Below, piece after piece: positions 20,696 through 34,491 of a stretch of DNA of 64,000 nucleotides. The position numbers and the translations under genes are program-made. This DNA is from Sacculina carcini (Eukaryota; Arthropoda; Thecostraca; Sacculinidae): contig OU696570.1 of assembly GCA_916048095.2 (NCBI GenBank), positions 5,943,518 through 6,007,517 on the forward strand, given 5' to 3'. Position 1 is the stretch's first letter. Every line of letters starts with the position of its first letter. The notes under the pieces were generated by a model, which worked only from the letters and a program-made list of their open reading frames with translations, was not told where the DNA came from and did no database searches.

Positions 20696-21232
20696 AGAGT
20701 GAAAAAGTACCTCAGTTTGTGGAACCAGAGTTCATATAGTTCATTCATATGTTTTTGATACATTCCACCATTAATCTCACCATTATCCTTTCTCAATCAG
20801 CCATGTAACTTTCCACAGTGATATTTCAAATTTATTGAACTTCTATTTTCAAGCAGTATTAGTACCACCTGAAAAATCCTACTCCTTCAAATAACTCGAC
20901 TTTATTGCTATCTTCCTTGTTTGGACATAGCAATAAAGTCGATATATTTGAAGGGGTAGGATTCTTCAGGTGGTACAAGTGTTGACTTGTATATTTGCCT
21001 TGAGTAAAGATAAACATTGCAGGATTATGGCGGTTTATACGAGGAAGGTGTGCGGTAGGAAGGTATTAATACTGCTTGAAAATATAAGTTCAATAAATTT
21101 CAAATATGACTGTGGAAACGTACATGGCTGATTGAGAAAGGATAATGGTGATATAAATGGTGGAATGTATCAAAAACAGATTAATGAACTATATGAACTC
21201 TGGTTCGACAAATTGAAGTACTTTTTTTCGCT
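20696..21232. repeat. Foldback inverted repeat with about 170-bp arms
   Basis: The left arm (20696-20866) and right arm (21064-21232) are reverse complements with roughly 90 percent identity. For example, GAACCAGAGTTCATATAGTT on the left is matched in inverted form on the right. The centre holds a second, nearly perfect hairpin (20866-20977). Transcription would give a long double-stranded RNA. No coding region. Confidence 0.85.
20866..20977. repeat. Hairpin 1 with shared loop
   Basis: About 50-bp near-perfect stem (outer part TACCACCTGAA... with ...TTCAGGTGGTA, inner part TCGACTTTATTGCTAT with its complement) and the 15-nt loop CTTCCTTGTTTGGAC. The same loop occurs in hairpin 2. Confidence 0.85.
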
Positions 21233-21240
21233 CCGTTGCA

Positions 21241-21294
21241 AATCAATATTTTGTTGCATCTTCCTTGTTTGGACATGCAACAAAATATTGATTT
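21241..21294. repeat. Hairpin 2 with the same loop
   Basis: A perfect 20-bp stem (AAATCAATATTTTGTTGCAT and its complement) around the identical 15-nt loop CTTCCTTGTTTGGAC. The stem differs from hairpin 1 but pairs just as well. Confidence 0.85.
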
Positions 21295-21603
21295 AACTAG
21301 AAATAGACTAGTTATATTCATTAGAAAAGCCAGTTATATACTGAAAGAGGACAAGTAAACGTCTATACATCATGGCCAATGTAGTTCACCCTTTTATGAA
21401 GCATAATGAAATCATTTGTGTAGAAAAGACCTTCGGTTCCACATCACTATGTCGATACTAAGTACTTACAGCGATACACATTACTGTCTCAACGCTTGCA
21501 ACAGTTGCGCGCAAAATCCGATCATCCATAGAACACGTCGTCGACCAAGATGTCACCGCAAAAGACAGTGCACAATGAATTCGTATAAAACACAGCGTGG
21601 ATC

Positions 21604-21605
<2 letters not shown>

Positions 21606-21659
<54 letters not shown>

Positions 21660-21726
21660 TTCTTGCTTTACCTTTCACTTTCTGTGTGTGTGTGGCTATG
21701 TGTGTGTAAGTGTGTCTGTGTGTGTG

Positions 21727-21766
<40 letters not shown>
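21606..21766. repeat. (TG)n microsatellites
   Basis: Two long TG tracts (21606-21658 and 21731-21766) with an interrupted stretch between. Open frames here are translations of the repeat. Confidence 0.95.
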
Positions 21767-21771
<5 letters not shown>

Positions 21772-21845
21772 GCAGCGCCCTAGAGACCCTCTAGGTGTAG
21801 GGCGCTATATAAATATCTACCTAATGTAATGTAATGTAATGTAAT
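21772..21845 (+). mobile_element. L2-type LINE/SINE 3' tail with (TGTAA)n
   Basis: A stem-loop (AGCGCCCTA ... TAGGGCGCT, with an inner CTAGAG/CTCTAG) is followed by ATATAAATATCTACC and four TGTAA repeats. L2-clade elements such as eel UnaL2 are known for a conserved 3' hairpin and TGTAA repeats. Only the tail of this copy is visible. Confidence 0.7.
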
Positions 21846-21857
21846 GTGTGTGTGTGT

Positions 21858-23944
21858 GTGTGTTTTCTTCTTTCAATTCTGATTCATATATTTGTTTACC
21901 CCCTTCTGATCTTTGTAAATATTTCAACTCCTGTCTTGAACTTCTTAGAGATCAGTTTGTTCCTGTTAAGAAGTTTCGTTCCTCTCTCTCTCTTCATAGC
22001 CCCTGGTTCAATAGTGAAATTCGTAATTCCAAGCTTTCTCTTAGACGACTTGAGCGCCATTGGTTGCGTCTGAAAAATGACGCATCATGGAATTCTTATT
22101 GTGTTGCACGGCGTCACCATCATATCTTGTGTGAGAACGCCAAAAAATCCAATTATAATTTTAAGATTTCCTCCTGTCTTGATAGTAAATCTCTTTGGAA
22201 TATTTTCAATAGACTCCTAGGCAATTCCAATACCCTTGTGTTTCCTGATAGTGATTCATCTCGCTTACCTTCCCTATTTTCTAATTTCTTTTAGACAAAA
22301 ATCTCTAATATCTGCTGTCGTTTCCCTCCTGCTATATTGTCTTATTCTCCCGCTACCTCCTTCATTTTTCACTCGTTCCACCCAATTTCCATTTCTGACT
22401 GCAGATTACTATTGAGACGTGTTCACACTCGATCTTCCTCCCTGGATCCTATTGACCTTGCTCGAATTCCCCACTGTACTGAGTTACTTCTTCCCTTCAT
22501 CACTTATTTTATCAATACGGCTTTCTCTCTTGGCGAATTTCTTGCGTCAAAGAGTGCCAGTATTCTCCCAATTCTGAAAAAACATAACCTTGATCCCAAT
22601 TGTTTGTCTAACTACCGTCCCATCTCTAGAATTCCTTGGCTATCCAAATCTCTTGAAATGGCTGCTTATGTCCAGATCTCGGACTACCTTGAGCGCCATG
22701 ATCTATTTCTCCCTGAACAGTCAGGCTTCCGTAGCTTTCACTCCACAGAAACCTCGCTTCTCTTCCTCTATGACTCTATTCTTAAGTCTACTCTTGCTTG
22801 TAAGGATGTTCTTCTCATTCAACTGGACTTCTCTGCAGCTTTTGACACTGTTGATCATCTAATTCTACTCAATACTCTGTCTAACCTAGGTATTAGTGGT
22901 ACTGCACTATCATTCTTCCGCTCTTATCTCTCTACTCGGTCTCAGTTTGTTTGTACCAGTGATTCTTGTAGTGAGTCTTTCCCACTCTCATACGATGTCC
23001 CACAGGGATCCGTCCTAGGCCCTCTCCTTTTCAATATTTACTTAACTTCCATTGGTGCAATCCTTCATCGTCATGATGTCACTTTCCAAATCTTTGCGGA
23101 CGATATCCAAATTATTTTCTCGTCTAATACTATTTCCCAATCTTCTGTTTCTTCTCTCTTGGATGCTATTGAAACTTGGTCTTTTTCCCACCATCTTAAG
23201 CTCAATCCCGATAAGACTAAATATATCATTTTTCAATCTTCTAGAAGCTTAACTTCTCTATCTGTTCCTCTCTCTAACTCTGTTCGTAGCTTAGGTGTTT
23301 TACTTGATGATTCTCTTTGTTTTGATCTATACATCTCCGATATTACTAAGGTCTGTAATTTTCATATTAGGCGAATATATTCTATCCGAAGATACTTAAC
23401 TGTCTCTGCTGCCTTTAAACTAGCTAATTCTTTCATTCTCAGTAGGATTCAATATTGTTGCTCGCTTTTTTTTTCTCTTAACCACCGCCAGCTTCGCAAA
23501 CTTCAATCTGTTATTAATAAAGCCTGTCGTTTAATTTACAATATCCCTGCTGGCTCTCATGTCTCTCCCTTTCTACAAAAATTAGGACTTCTCCCTATTA
23601 AGGCACTTATTGACCATCGCGTCTGCTTAATTATTCATTCTACCCTTATTCTTCGTAAGCCCTCGTATTTATTCGATCTTCTGTCTTTTAAAAAATCTAC
23701 TCGTACACTTAGGTCATCTGATGATTCTCGTCTCTTACTGGAGCCTGCTTTTCCTTCTAGACATTCTCACTATAATCGCTGTCTATCTATCTTAGGACCC
23801 CGTATTTACAATAAGCTCTCCCCAACACTGCGTTCTATCACTTCTATTCCTCTTTTCAAAAAACACTCTAAGAAATTTTTTCTGTTGAAGTCCTATTATA
23901 TCTTAGATAACATTGTGTACACTAGCGATGAATATAAGGTGTGA
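21858..23944 (+). pseudogene. L2 LINE ORF2 reverse transcriptase, one internal stop
   Basis: One frame runs from 21858 to the stop at 23942-23944, broken only by a TAG at about 22292. Reverse-transcriptase blocks are KSASILPILKKHNLD, SNYRPISRIPWLSKSLE, LLIQLDFSAAFDTVDHLILL, DVPQGSVLGPLLFNIYLTS and FQIFADDIQIIFSS, where the catalytic box is FADD and the two aspartates are intact. HHLKLNPDKTKYIIFQSS and the post-RT domain up to ILGPRIYNKLSPTLRS follow. The DIXRRHGI-like context before the FADD is typical of L2. It is the least decayed LINE here, but lacks the 5' half. Confidence 0.85.
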
Positions 23945-24012
23945 TTTTCTCTCTGTTCTCTCCCTCTCCATCTTTTACCTTGTGAATGCATGCATTTGTG
24001 TTAGTGTGTGTG

Positions 24013-24055
<43 letters not shown>

Positions 24056-24175
24056 GTGTGTGTATGTGTGTGTGTGTGTGTGTGTGTAAATAATATAAAT
24101 ATAGTAGTATATAGTATATAGATATAAATATAGTATATAGTATAAATATCTACCTAATGTAATGTAATGTAATGT
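21858..24175 (+). mobile_element. L2-clade LINE, 5'-truncated
   Basis: It starts mid-element just after a (TG)n tract, encodes the reverse transcriptase ORF, and ends with TATCTACC and (TGTAA)n at 24148-24173, the same tail as the copy at 21772-21845. The 3' UTR contains its own long (GT)n at 23998-24087. No endonuclease domain remains. Confidence 0.8.
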
Positions 24176-24258
24176 GTGTGTGTGTGTGTTTATTGTTTGT
24201 TTATTGAGTTTATTGCCAATTCCATCAAACAATAACATTGCAAAATTCAACTCAAAAC

Positions 24259-26094
<1,836 letters not shown>

Positions 26095-26170
26095 ATAGGG
26101 ACTTATGCCTGGTACGCCGGATTGTGAGTCCGAAACACTAATCGCTACACTGCGGTGCCGACTCGTGAAA
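26095..26170 (-). repeat. tRNA-Val-like SINE head, relic
   Basis: On the minus strand a tRNA-like D-arm (TAGCGATTAGTG) is followed by an anticodon arm CGGA-CTCACAA-TCCG, a 7-nt loop with T at the U33 position and anticodon CAC (valine). The T-arm is decayed, so this is a SINE relic rather than a tRNA gene. Confidence 0.35.
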
Positions 26171-26504
26171 GGAAAGAGAAAGTGGCAAGAAATAGTTGGA
26201 GAAACGACATTACAGAACACGTACAAACACTTCCCACAAAAACACAGCGATTGTCAGATTGTGATTCCTTGACAGCAGTTGATTGCTTGCAATGATAATG
26301 TGTGATATGCCAACACAAAGTGCAAACGCAGACAGACCGTGGGATCAGTAATAGTGCAGCCTCACAACCCGTGTCACACTATGCAGAATCACAGCACACA
26401 TCACACATACACACACATTAAAATGCAAATGTTTTGATCGCAGTCAAAATTCAACGCTTCATAGTCGCTGACACAACATTATATGCAACTCGCGGACAAA
26501 GGAA

Positions 26505-28151
26505 CTAGGGACCGACTCCCCTTTTGTCCACAGGTCGGAAGTGCCACAAAATCTGCCGCTCTCAAAATCTGTCTACACGCGCCACAGTGGCCGTGCTCGA
26601 GTGGCGTAGCGATACGTGCGTGATGAGTCATGGTCGTTTTTTTGCCACACTCAGTGGTTTTCAAACTTGGTGTATGTGGTCGAATTGTCCACACTCGTGA
26701 TACGGCTCAAGTGATGTTTGAGTTTTTGACTAAATTCGTGATTCTGCTGAAGAGCTAATATAAGTATACTTTGAGTGTAATACTATGAGTGCAAACTACA
26801 CTGATCTGTATAGTTACAACATATATACGTATACGTATTCAGGAGTAAACACATTGATATGCGCATTATTGTGTATATGAGTATTATGTCAACTCGTGCA
26901 TTATATGAATATGTTTTCAAATATTAGGATGTAAATAATTAACAATATGAATTATTTGACTGATGGGATGTTGAGCACATTGTCGCCAACATTTCTCTTG
27001 ATATAAATGTTTGCGTTGCATTTCATTGAATAGTATGTTCTCATGATAGTTGAATATACTTCAATGGACTGGTGAGTATTGTTACACGAATCAGGTGGGT
27101 GTTTTTCACTTAATTTCTGTTTGCTATAATGCAAATAGATAAGCCACAGTACAAGCAGAAAGCACGCGCGCAGTTTAAGTTCACTCAAATGATTCTCATA
27201 CGTAACTGTCACCAGACATAGGACCGATGTGAGGATTATTTGACAGTGCGATATGCAACTATACGACTATTTGAGGTTTTCACAACTAAGACAATTACCA
27301 CATAGCAGTGAGCAATCACGGGTAATTGCATTATACCTGAAGGTAGCGCAGTGGACCATATATATATAGTAGAGAAAACATGATATCTACTGATATATCT
27401 GCATGATATATTACTGTTGATAAATTTATCAATGTAGCGTTGCGGACCAACGTGTTAAAAAGTATTCTGTAAATTATTTTGCAATTAATGATATGAATGT
27501 AACAGCATTAATAGCGACGGTATAACAAGTGCGGAAAGCGAAAACAGCAAAACGTTAGAAGACACAGTGAAAATAATGAAGCAGAAGTCATGTTAGTGTG
27601 AAGTAGAAGATAGAGTATCAAGTTCGGGGCTATGAATGATGATACGATCATCCATATATGCGACGACGCTCATCATCCCATCAGTCAAATAATTAACTTC
27701 GTTAAATAACTACATCCAAATATTTGGAAGCATATTCATATAATACACGAGCTGACATAACACGCATATACGCAATAATGATCATATCAACGTGTTTTAC
27801 CCTGAATACGTATAGTGCAGCCCTGCATATAAAATATTGTATTGGACTTTGCGTATAAAATATATTTATATTAGCTCTTGAGCGAATAGCAAATTTAGTT
27901 AACTCAATCACAATATGCATCGATCACGCAGAGCATCGCTTGAGTCGTATCACGAGTGTGGACAATTCAACCACGTACATGTAGTTTGAAAACCACTGAG
28001 TGTGGCAAAAAACGACCATGACTGATCACGCGCGCATCAGCTACGCCACTCGAGCGCGGCCACTGTGGCGCGCGTAGAAAGAGTGTGAGAGCGGCAGAAT
28101 TTTGTGGCACTTTCGACCTGTGGACAAAAGAGACCACCTCCCGCCACTAGT
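26505..28151. mobile_element. Long-inverted-repeat non-autonomous element
   Basis: Arms of about 470 bp, at 26505-26975 and 27665-28151, are reverse complements with scattered differences. Shared blocks include TTTTGTCCACAGGTCG, the GTTTTCAAAC/GTTTGAAAAC pair beside CCACTGAGTGTGG, and AATTATTTGACTGATGGGAT at the inner ends. The 690-bp centre has no recognisable protein. The outer ends are near CTAG sequences. A target duplication is not resolved, so the superfamily is unknown. Confidence 0.75.
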
Positions 28152-29711
28152 AGCAATCAAACACCACTAGGCCGTACCAGTGGCCGGTTCGCGCTCACCA
28201 AGCTCAGTTGAGTTAATTGGACACGCAAACATGCATTGTAACACCGCTAACAAGTTGCAAGTACGATGCACAGAACACACGCACGAAATGCTAACCCCCG
28301 GCTGCACTGATGCAACATAGCATTCCCATTTCCATGAAATGTCATGACAACAAAACCCCAAACACCGAATTGCACCCGTTTGCAGGGTGGATCAGAACGA
28401 CCTGAATGATTAAGTATGTCGACTAAATGTAAAATGTTATTTTCAGTATGCAAATCGCGAATATACATGTGTATCAGCTGATGTCTGGGAGTGGAAACAA
28501 CGACCTAAAGCATTATCAGCACGATATTCGGGTAAAGGGTTACTGAGCCAGTGGGGTAATGGGGTAAAGGGTGAGACAGTGGGATAATGGAGTAGTGGTG
28601 TAATGGAAGTATCACACTTATACGTTATACGGCTATCACGTATACATTTATCAGCACAGCGAGTCTCAACACAATCCAGTCAACACAGACACACACATAC
28701 ACATGCACACATACATGCACATCCATTGATATACGAGCACATACACACACGCATGCAGTACAAGTCACGAGAAGCGCGTGGGAGTTGTGAGCACAGTGGC
28801 GAGACCAGTGCATTTTGCTCGAAGGGAGAAAGGGCGTACAATGTCAGAGCAGTCACGGTGTTGACCGTGTCAGCCACATACTGCATTACCCGTCAATATT
28901 GTCACCCCTGGAGCGACGATCGTTGGCGCTGCTGGCAGCCGACAGCAGAAAAATGGCCAGGTCTCCTGCAAGTGATCGCCTGACACACTGCAGCGTGCCC
29001 AGTGGCGTCGTCAGGGCATTCATATTGTGGGGATAACAGCTACGGGAGAATAAAATTGATCATGCAGGCGTAGATTGCAAGATTGATCATCCAAGATTTT
29101 TTAAACAGAAGCAACCCGAGGTTGGTGAATATTTCACAAAGCGAGGACTAAGCCTGCCACGTCTTGTTTGGTTACGCCATTGCGTCTCGCTGCACGATGC
29201 TGAGATCAATTTTGCAAAACAAACGCAAGGTCGTAGGCGGTTTCCGCTCCAGCCAACATCGCTGCATCGAAACCGACACGCCGCAACACACACACACATG
29301 CACACACAGACACACATCGACACAACAGACCAGAATACAAACGCACACTAACACACATACACAGACACGCACACACACACGCACAAGCGAGACGCTCTAG
29401 AAAAACGATAACAACCATCACACGAGACAATAGCAGACTCAAACATAAACGTTATTATTGTTATTATTCGCAAAAAACAAACAAAGAAACGTACGAAGAG
29501 CGCAAGTGCTATAAGCTGTATCATGCAACCGCCAGGCACAATGCATGTGAAAAAGATGGGAAGCTGGAAGGAGGAATATGGCGTATAAAAGGACAAAAGG
29601 CGGATCACACACACACACACGCAGACACCAGCAAATATATACCACGTTGAATAACGAATAACAAAAAGTATTTAACAAATTCACATTATTCCATACAAAT
29701 GACCAGAACTT
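28152..29711. other. Intron stretch with CA tracts; one hAT-like left end
   Basis: CA-rich tracts at 28680-28760 and 29286-29390. At 29000 a CAGTGGCGTCGTCAGGGC motif looks like the left end of a hAT-type MITE whose other end I could not find. No coding domain. Confidence 0.45.
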
Positions 29712-29970
29712 GCAGCGCGCGCACACACACATTGTTTGGGATAATTCAGTCAAGAGGGATCATGGGATAGAACGGAAAAGGACTAGATGTTTGAGAGATG
29801 TTAAGAAGTATAGTTTCCCATATCGGTGTGATGATGTCTGGAACCAGTTAGGGGAGGATACTGTACGGGCTAATAATGTAGGAAAGTTTAAAGAGAGACC
29901 GGATAGTATGAAATACTGGAATTTAAAGGAAGATAGGTTGAGGGAAGATAAGAGGAAGGTTGGATGAAGA
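29712..29970 (+). pseudogene. LINE ORF2 C-terminal fragment
   Basis: The frame contains RTRCLRDVKKYSFPYRCDDV and WNQLGEDTVRANNVGKFKER, which match the conserved tail of CR1/RTE-type ORF2 proteins (R-x-D-V-R-K-Y-F-F-x-x-R-V-x-D-x-W-N-x-L-P). Only the last 80 or so codons are present, ending at a stop at 29965-29967, as expected for a 5'-truncated insertion. Confidence 0.6.
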
Positions 29971-30084
29971 CAGGATAGCACGAACACATCTCAAATATTG
30001 GTAAACAAATAGGTGACTACACGCACACACACACACACACAAACACACATGATCAGACTAGAATATATAAATTCCACAGACAAA

Positions 30085-30610
30085 GACAGATGTTGTTGAT
30101 GTTGTTATTCCTCAGGTTGTCTGGCTGAACAATATCGAGCTCCTGAGGAAAAACACGGCACCGACCGGGTTGTTCCATAGGTCCCTGATTGATTTGATTT
30201 TGTGTTGGCGTCTGAGTTGTGTATGTGTTGTGCAGTGTTCCATGATGTGTGTGATGGTGTGTGATGCCGAATGACAATCTCGGCAGGTGTCATCGATTGA
30301 GTCATTAAACCTTTTCAAATAGGACAGAAGAGCAGGATGATGACCGCATCTCAACCTGGCCAGTTGCACCTTTTTTCGCGTGTGAGTGTTTCCTGATTTG
30401 TGTATGTCTGGTGGGTGTCTTTGTAGGAGTGTGTTATGTTGAAGTGAATGTATAGATCTCCGTACGCACGGAGCTAAAAAAACCTGTGGAGCCCGGGTCG
30501 AAGCCGATCCCATGAGCTCCACAGCCCCGTCGTTCTGACGAGGCTGGAAGGTTGCTGCGGTTTGGCCCCCAGATTGGGGGGGTCCCACGGCGTAGACGCC
30601 ACAGCTCCAG
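30085..30610 (-). pseudogene. Non-LTR retrotransposon C-terminus with CCHC motif, 5'-truncated
   Basis: The minus-strand frame (30112-30588) reads KKVQLARLRCGHHPALLSYL, DTCRDCHSASHTITHIMEHC and IKSIRDLWNNPVGAVFFL. This is the C-terminal region of many Jockey/R1/I-group ORF2 proteins, with a C-x2-C-x6-H-x4-C-like zinc motif after an R-L-R-x-G-H block. The 3' end runs into (AAC/ATC)-rich triplets at 30088-30105, a plausible tail. The 5' part is absent. Confidence 0.7.
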
Positions 30611-30679
30611 GACCAAGACAGATGCTATTCCTGTTGGTGATATTCCTTATTGCTTTCATTCTGACTGACATACGTATGG

Positions 30680-31005
30680 TATGTCAGTGGTGCTGTGAGA
30701 ATAGGCGCCAATGAAGACAATAAAGTGTCTAGTCTCGCGCTGATAACACTGGTCAACAAATTTTGAAAAATGTGTGTGCTTCTTAAATGGGATTAGTTGA
30801 TTCTTATGTATTTTCATTCAATGAATCCAAATATCACGTTGAAAAATGTGTATTGGCTACATGTTCAAAGATACGAGGCATGTAATATTTGATCAATTTA
30901 TGTAAATGTACAGTATATGTGATTGTTTTTAATTCTAATCCATATCTACTTTATGCCTTTTTGCTTGACACTTATAACAGGCTGAAGAGTCTAAGGAGGC
31001 GATAA
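30680..31005. other. Intron stretch, AT-rich, nothing recognised
   Basis: No coding or repeat signal beyond AT richness. Confidence 0.5.
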
Positions 31006-31009
31006 TCTA

Positions 31010-31472
31010 AGGAGCGATAATCCACCTCGGTTGGCTCCTGTTGCAGTCGTTCGGTGATTGAATTAAAATATAAATCGTCTCTTGTCAGTGTCCAGCAATA
31101 GTCTGCAAGCATTCTTGTGTTCTATTCACTCTGGTACCTCTTTTCCATGGTTGAAATATCTTGATGAAATATTTCACCATGTTCGTGACTAACTGCTCCA
31201 CAGTTTGCTGGGGAAAAGGCTAAATGTGAATCCAAAAAGTGGATTTTGAGTGACATGTTAAATCCCATGTTATAAGCCTTGAAGAGGTTTTCCACCAATT
31301 CTTCATAGTTTCTCTCCCTTTTGTTTCCGAGAAATCCCTTTGCAACTAATTTGAATGCCTTCCATGCAGCTTTCTCCTCCCCATGAAGAGCTGATTCAAA
31401 TTCATCGTCTTTAAGAAGCTCTTGAATCTGAGGACCAATGAAAACTCCCTCTCTTATCTTTTCGTCGCTCAA
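31010..31472 (-). pseudogene. Dispersed transposon-derived protein with MSLKIHFLDSHL motif
   Basis: The minus-strand frame from 31472 reads KIREGVFIGPQIQELLKDDE, NYEELVENLFKAYNMGFNMS, LKIHFLDSHLAFSPANCGAV and EHGEIFHQDISTMEKRYQ. After a frameshift at about 31115 the family sequence continues with MLADYCWTLTRDD. I recognise this block from many hypothetical proteins repeated in arthropod and cnidarian genomes, apparently the C-terminal part of a mobile-element protein. The element class is not known to me. The upstream part is missing, so this is a fragment. Confidence 0.6.
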
Positions 31473-31599
31473 CGAAGGGAATTTTCCATTACACTATTCA
31501 TATATGTATATGTGTATGCACGTCTATGTGTATGTGCGTGTGTATGTGTTCGTGTGTATGTGTTTGTGTGTATGTATGTATTTAATTTTTCCAGCACCC

Positions 31600-31745
31600 A
31601 TGCACTTTCTGCCGATTTGCGCTCCTTATTTTGGTCTCCATTCCGCTCTGTGTCTACATTTGTATTACTCTACTCCTGCTCTCGCCTTTGCCCTCGAAAG
31701 TGCGCTATATCAAATACATGTTGTTGTTGTTGTTGTTGTTGATGG
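31600..31745 (+). mobile_element. LINE/SINE 3' end with GCGCTATAT and (TTG)n tail
   Basis: After CCCTCGAAAGTGCGCTATATC the sequence ends in (TTG)n at 31719-31741. The GCGCTATAT box also occurs in the L2 tail at 21801 and near 35652. Confidence 0.5.
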
Positions 31746-33500
31746 AGCAATACTGAGGGCAGAGAGCCTGTGAGCGTAGTGAGTATGCACTTTCGCCAGC
31801 CTGTAGGAACCTGTTGAGACATGTAGGCGTATCATGAAAATTAGAGCTACCAAACAATTTTAACCATGATATATGTTACCAGCATCCTAATATTATATGA
31901 AAAATGCTACTTTGGTCTCGGAAGCATTTTGGTTGTTGACCAGTGTAATAGCTGCCAAATAAATTCAGCGTAATGGAAAACTTTGATAAACACTGATGAG
32001 CAGCGATTATTCAAGGGAAAAATGCAAACGTTAAATTCTAAATAGGTAGTCGGTATGAGCATAAGTGTGATAATATGGATATAAATATATATTCGATATT
32101 AATTCGATATCGATTCGACGTGATATTCATCTAAAAATACCGATTCCAACGCGCTACGCATCAATCAATGCCAGTTTTCCATCAGTCAATCACAGAAGCA
32201 GCACTAATAAATGATACTAGTAAATGACAACTAGTAAATGACAGCGCATAATGATAGTATAACACATAGTTAATGATAGCGTATGCTTACTGCTGATAGG
32301 ATACTAGAATATCAAATAACTGGTATATCCATCATTTGGCCACCAAAAGGATGAAATAGGCAGGAGACAAATACATATTAAAAATAAGGAAATAAATATT
32401 GAAAATTAATACGATAGGCAAACATGGAACTTTATTGAAACATTAACTAAAATCATTTATAATTCAATTAAATATAAATCCACTTCCATCATATTTATTA
32501 TTCATGATGATGTTTTGAATGACTGGAACACATTGAATAGTGCAGGATATGAATTCAGATGTGGATTGACTCAGTGCGCACGTAGGATGAATCAGAGGGG
32601 AGGACACAATGTGGAAAGCGGGTGAACACTCACATTCCTTCAGTACAATATGTTATATATCTACATAACACCTACATAATGCCCTAAGCAGTTACTCAAC
32701 CCTCCTATTTGAAAATTTATTGATCGACTTCTGAGGTAAATCGATATTCCGAACCAGCCCGAAAAATCGCTGACATTGAACGAACGTTAATAGTGGACAA
32801 ACACTCGTGATGAGAAACCTGATCCAATCAGGTCTGTCCGAACGAAGTTATCTAACCAACTGCATCGTACAATTAAACGAAGCCAAGAATGTCAAGTATA
32901 AAAAGCAACGATAAATAGCAAGAAGAGACGCGGTCAACAAGCAATATAATGTTCACTCTGCTCTCCGCAGAAACTCGAAATTGGTCATCAATCAAAGATG
33001 GAATGTGCACAATTGCAGGAATAACACACTGACCGCACATCACGCCAAAACACTCCCACACACACATATATACAGACATTGAAACACAGACAGACACACA
33101 TGTTGGAAGTAAGAAGACTGAAAGACGTGCACACGCAATGCAATCATAGATCACATCACAAGACCATCAATCCACACACACGCGCATACAGAGAGCGTAT
33201 GCGAGACTCGTTGGTGACCTGGCCAGGGGTCACACCGCCGCGGGCCGACTGGAACGAAAGCGGCGGCGACGTTGACCGAGACACACGCGGCACCAAATGA
33301 CCGCACCACAGACGTGTACACACGTTTCCCGGGGAACAACACATACACACAGAAACTAGAATGACTACTGCAGGACAAACATTAGCAATGTGTGTGTGTG
33401 TGCGAACTAATAGATGAATGTAAACTTCCAATGCGAAGTCTTGCTGAGCCTGTCTTGCCGACATGAAGCCGACACTTTATCACACCCGACACCCACGTAA

Positions 33501-33505
<5 letters not shown>
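31746..33505. other. Intron stretch, AT-rich, nothing recognised
   Basis: Short repeats only, such as 'actagtaaatgaca' twice near 32215-32245. A slightly GC-richer patch at 33200-33330 has no clear frame. Confidence 0.5.
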
Positions 33506-33549
<44 letters not shown>

Positions 33550-33606
33550 AAACAAGGGTGTGTCCTCAGAACAACTAGTAATACATAAGCACACACACAC
33601 ACACAC
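33506..33606. repeat. (CA)n microsatellites
   Basis: Pure CA tract 33506-33547 and a second short tract 33590-33605. Confidence 0.95.
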
Positions 33607-33870
33607 TCAATACTGCAGCAGGCGCAGAGATGCATACAACAAACCTCAGAACAACACCCTGGTCCTAAACAACACCAAGTTATTCTCATGCATGCATATG
33701 TACAACATTTCGACATTCCATTCAACACAGATCACGTACCACAAATATGCACAAACACACACACATACACGTGCACATATGCAGCGAAATTCGGGAGCAC
33801 AGTCGTGAATTACAAGTGTTATGGAAATACATCGGGTACCTCTCACCGCAACACAACAGATTCAAGCACG

Positions 33871-33960
33871 ATTATTATTACTATTACTATTACTAATTAC
33901 AGGCTAATCCAGTAGCATGGGAAGAGAGCAAGCACTATTACCCTAAGGTGGCCCATGTAC
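33871..33960 (-). mobile_element. Dispersed 3'-end repeat (GGCAAATCC family), copy 1
   Basis: (ATT/ACT)n tail followed by ACAGGCTAATCCAGTAGCAT, GAGCAAGCACTATTACC and GGTGGCCCATGTAC. Tail-first orientation places the parent LINE/SINE on the minus strand. Related copies lie at 34625-34712, 43462-43552 and 59969-60055. Confidence 0.6.
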
Positions 33961-34491
33961 CGGACACGCCCAAAAGATTCAGAGAGAAAGAGAGTACGAA
34001 AAGAAATGATCTTGAAACTCCATTGTTTATGAGACGTAGAGAGACGTTATTCAAGAGAAGCGTTGTGTGTTTCAATTAGCGCTCGCAACGTCACCGAATT
34101 GCAAGAAATACTACTCGGACTGCGCATGCGCCGTGCAAAACTATGAGAAGGCAATTATATCACAAGGTTTTCAGTTGGCATTTTGAAAACAAAACTTGAT
34201 CAACATAAGAATATAACTACCACAACCGCACTTGACCACAAAGGCAACCTCAATATATCAAAGGCGTAGCCAGAGGGAGCTCGTGGACCAAGTGAGGCAC
34301 ACAGGTATAAAGCTAATTAGCCAATAGGGTCATGCTATGATCAAAACTTTGATCATAATGATTTCTGGATACACCCATGCCATATGCATGTATATAGTGA
34401 TGAAGATATTGTTAATAAATTGATTATAATGTTGAACGTTACCGATGTGATACGCAATGATTTAGTTATGTGCGGCTCACTGGAAACCGTT

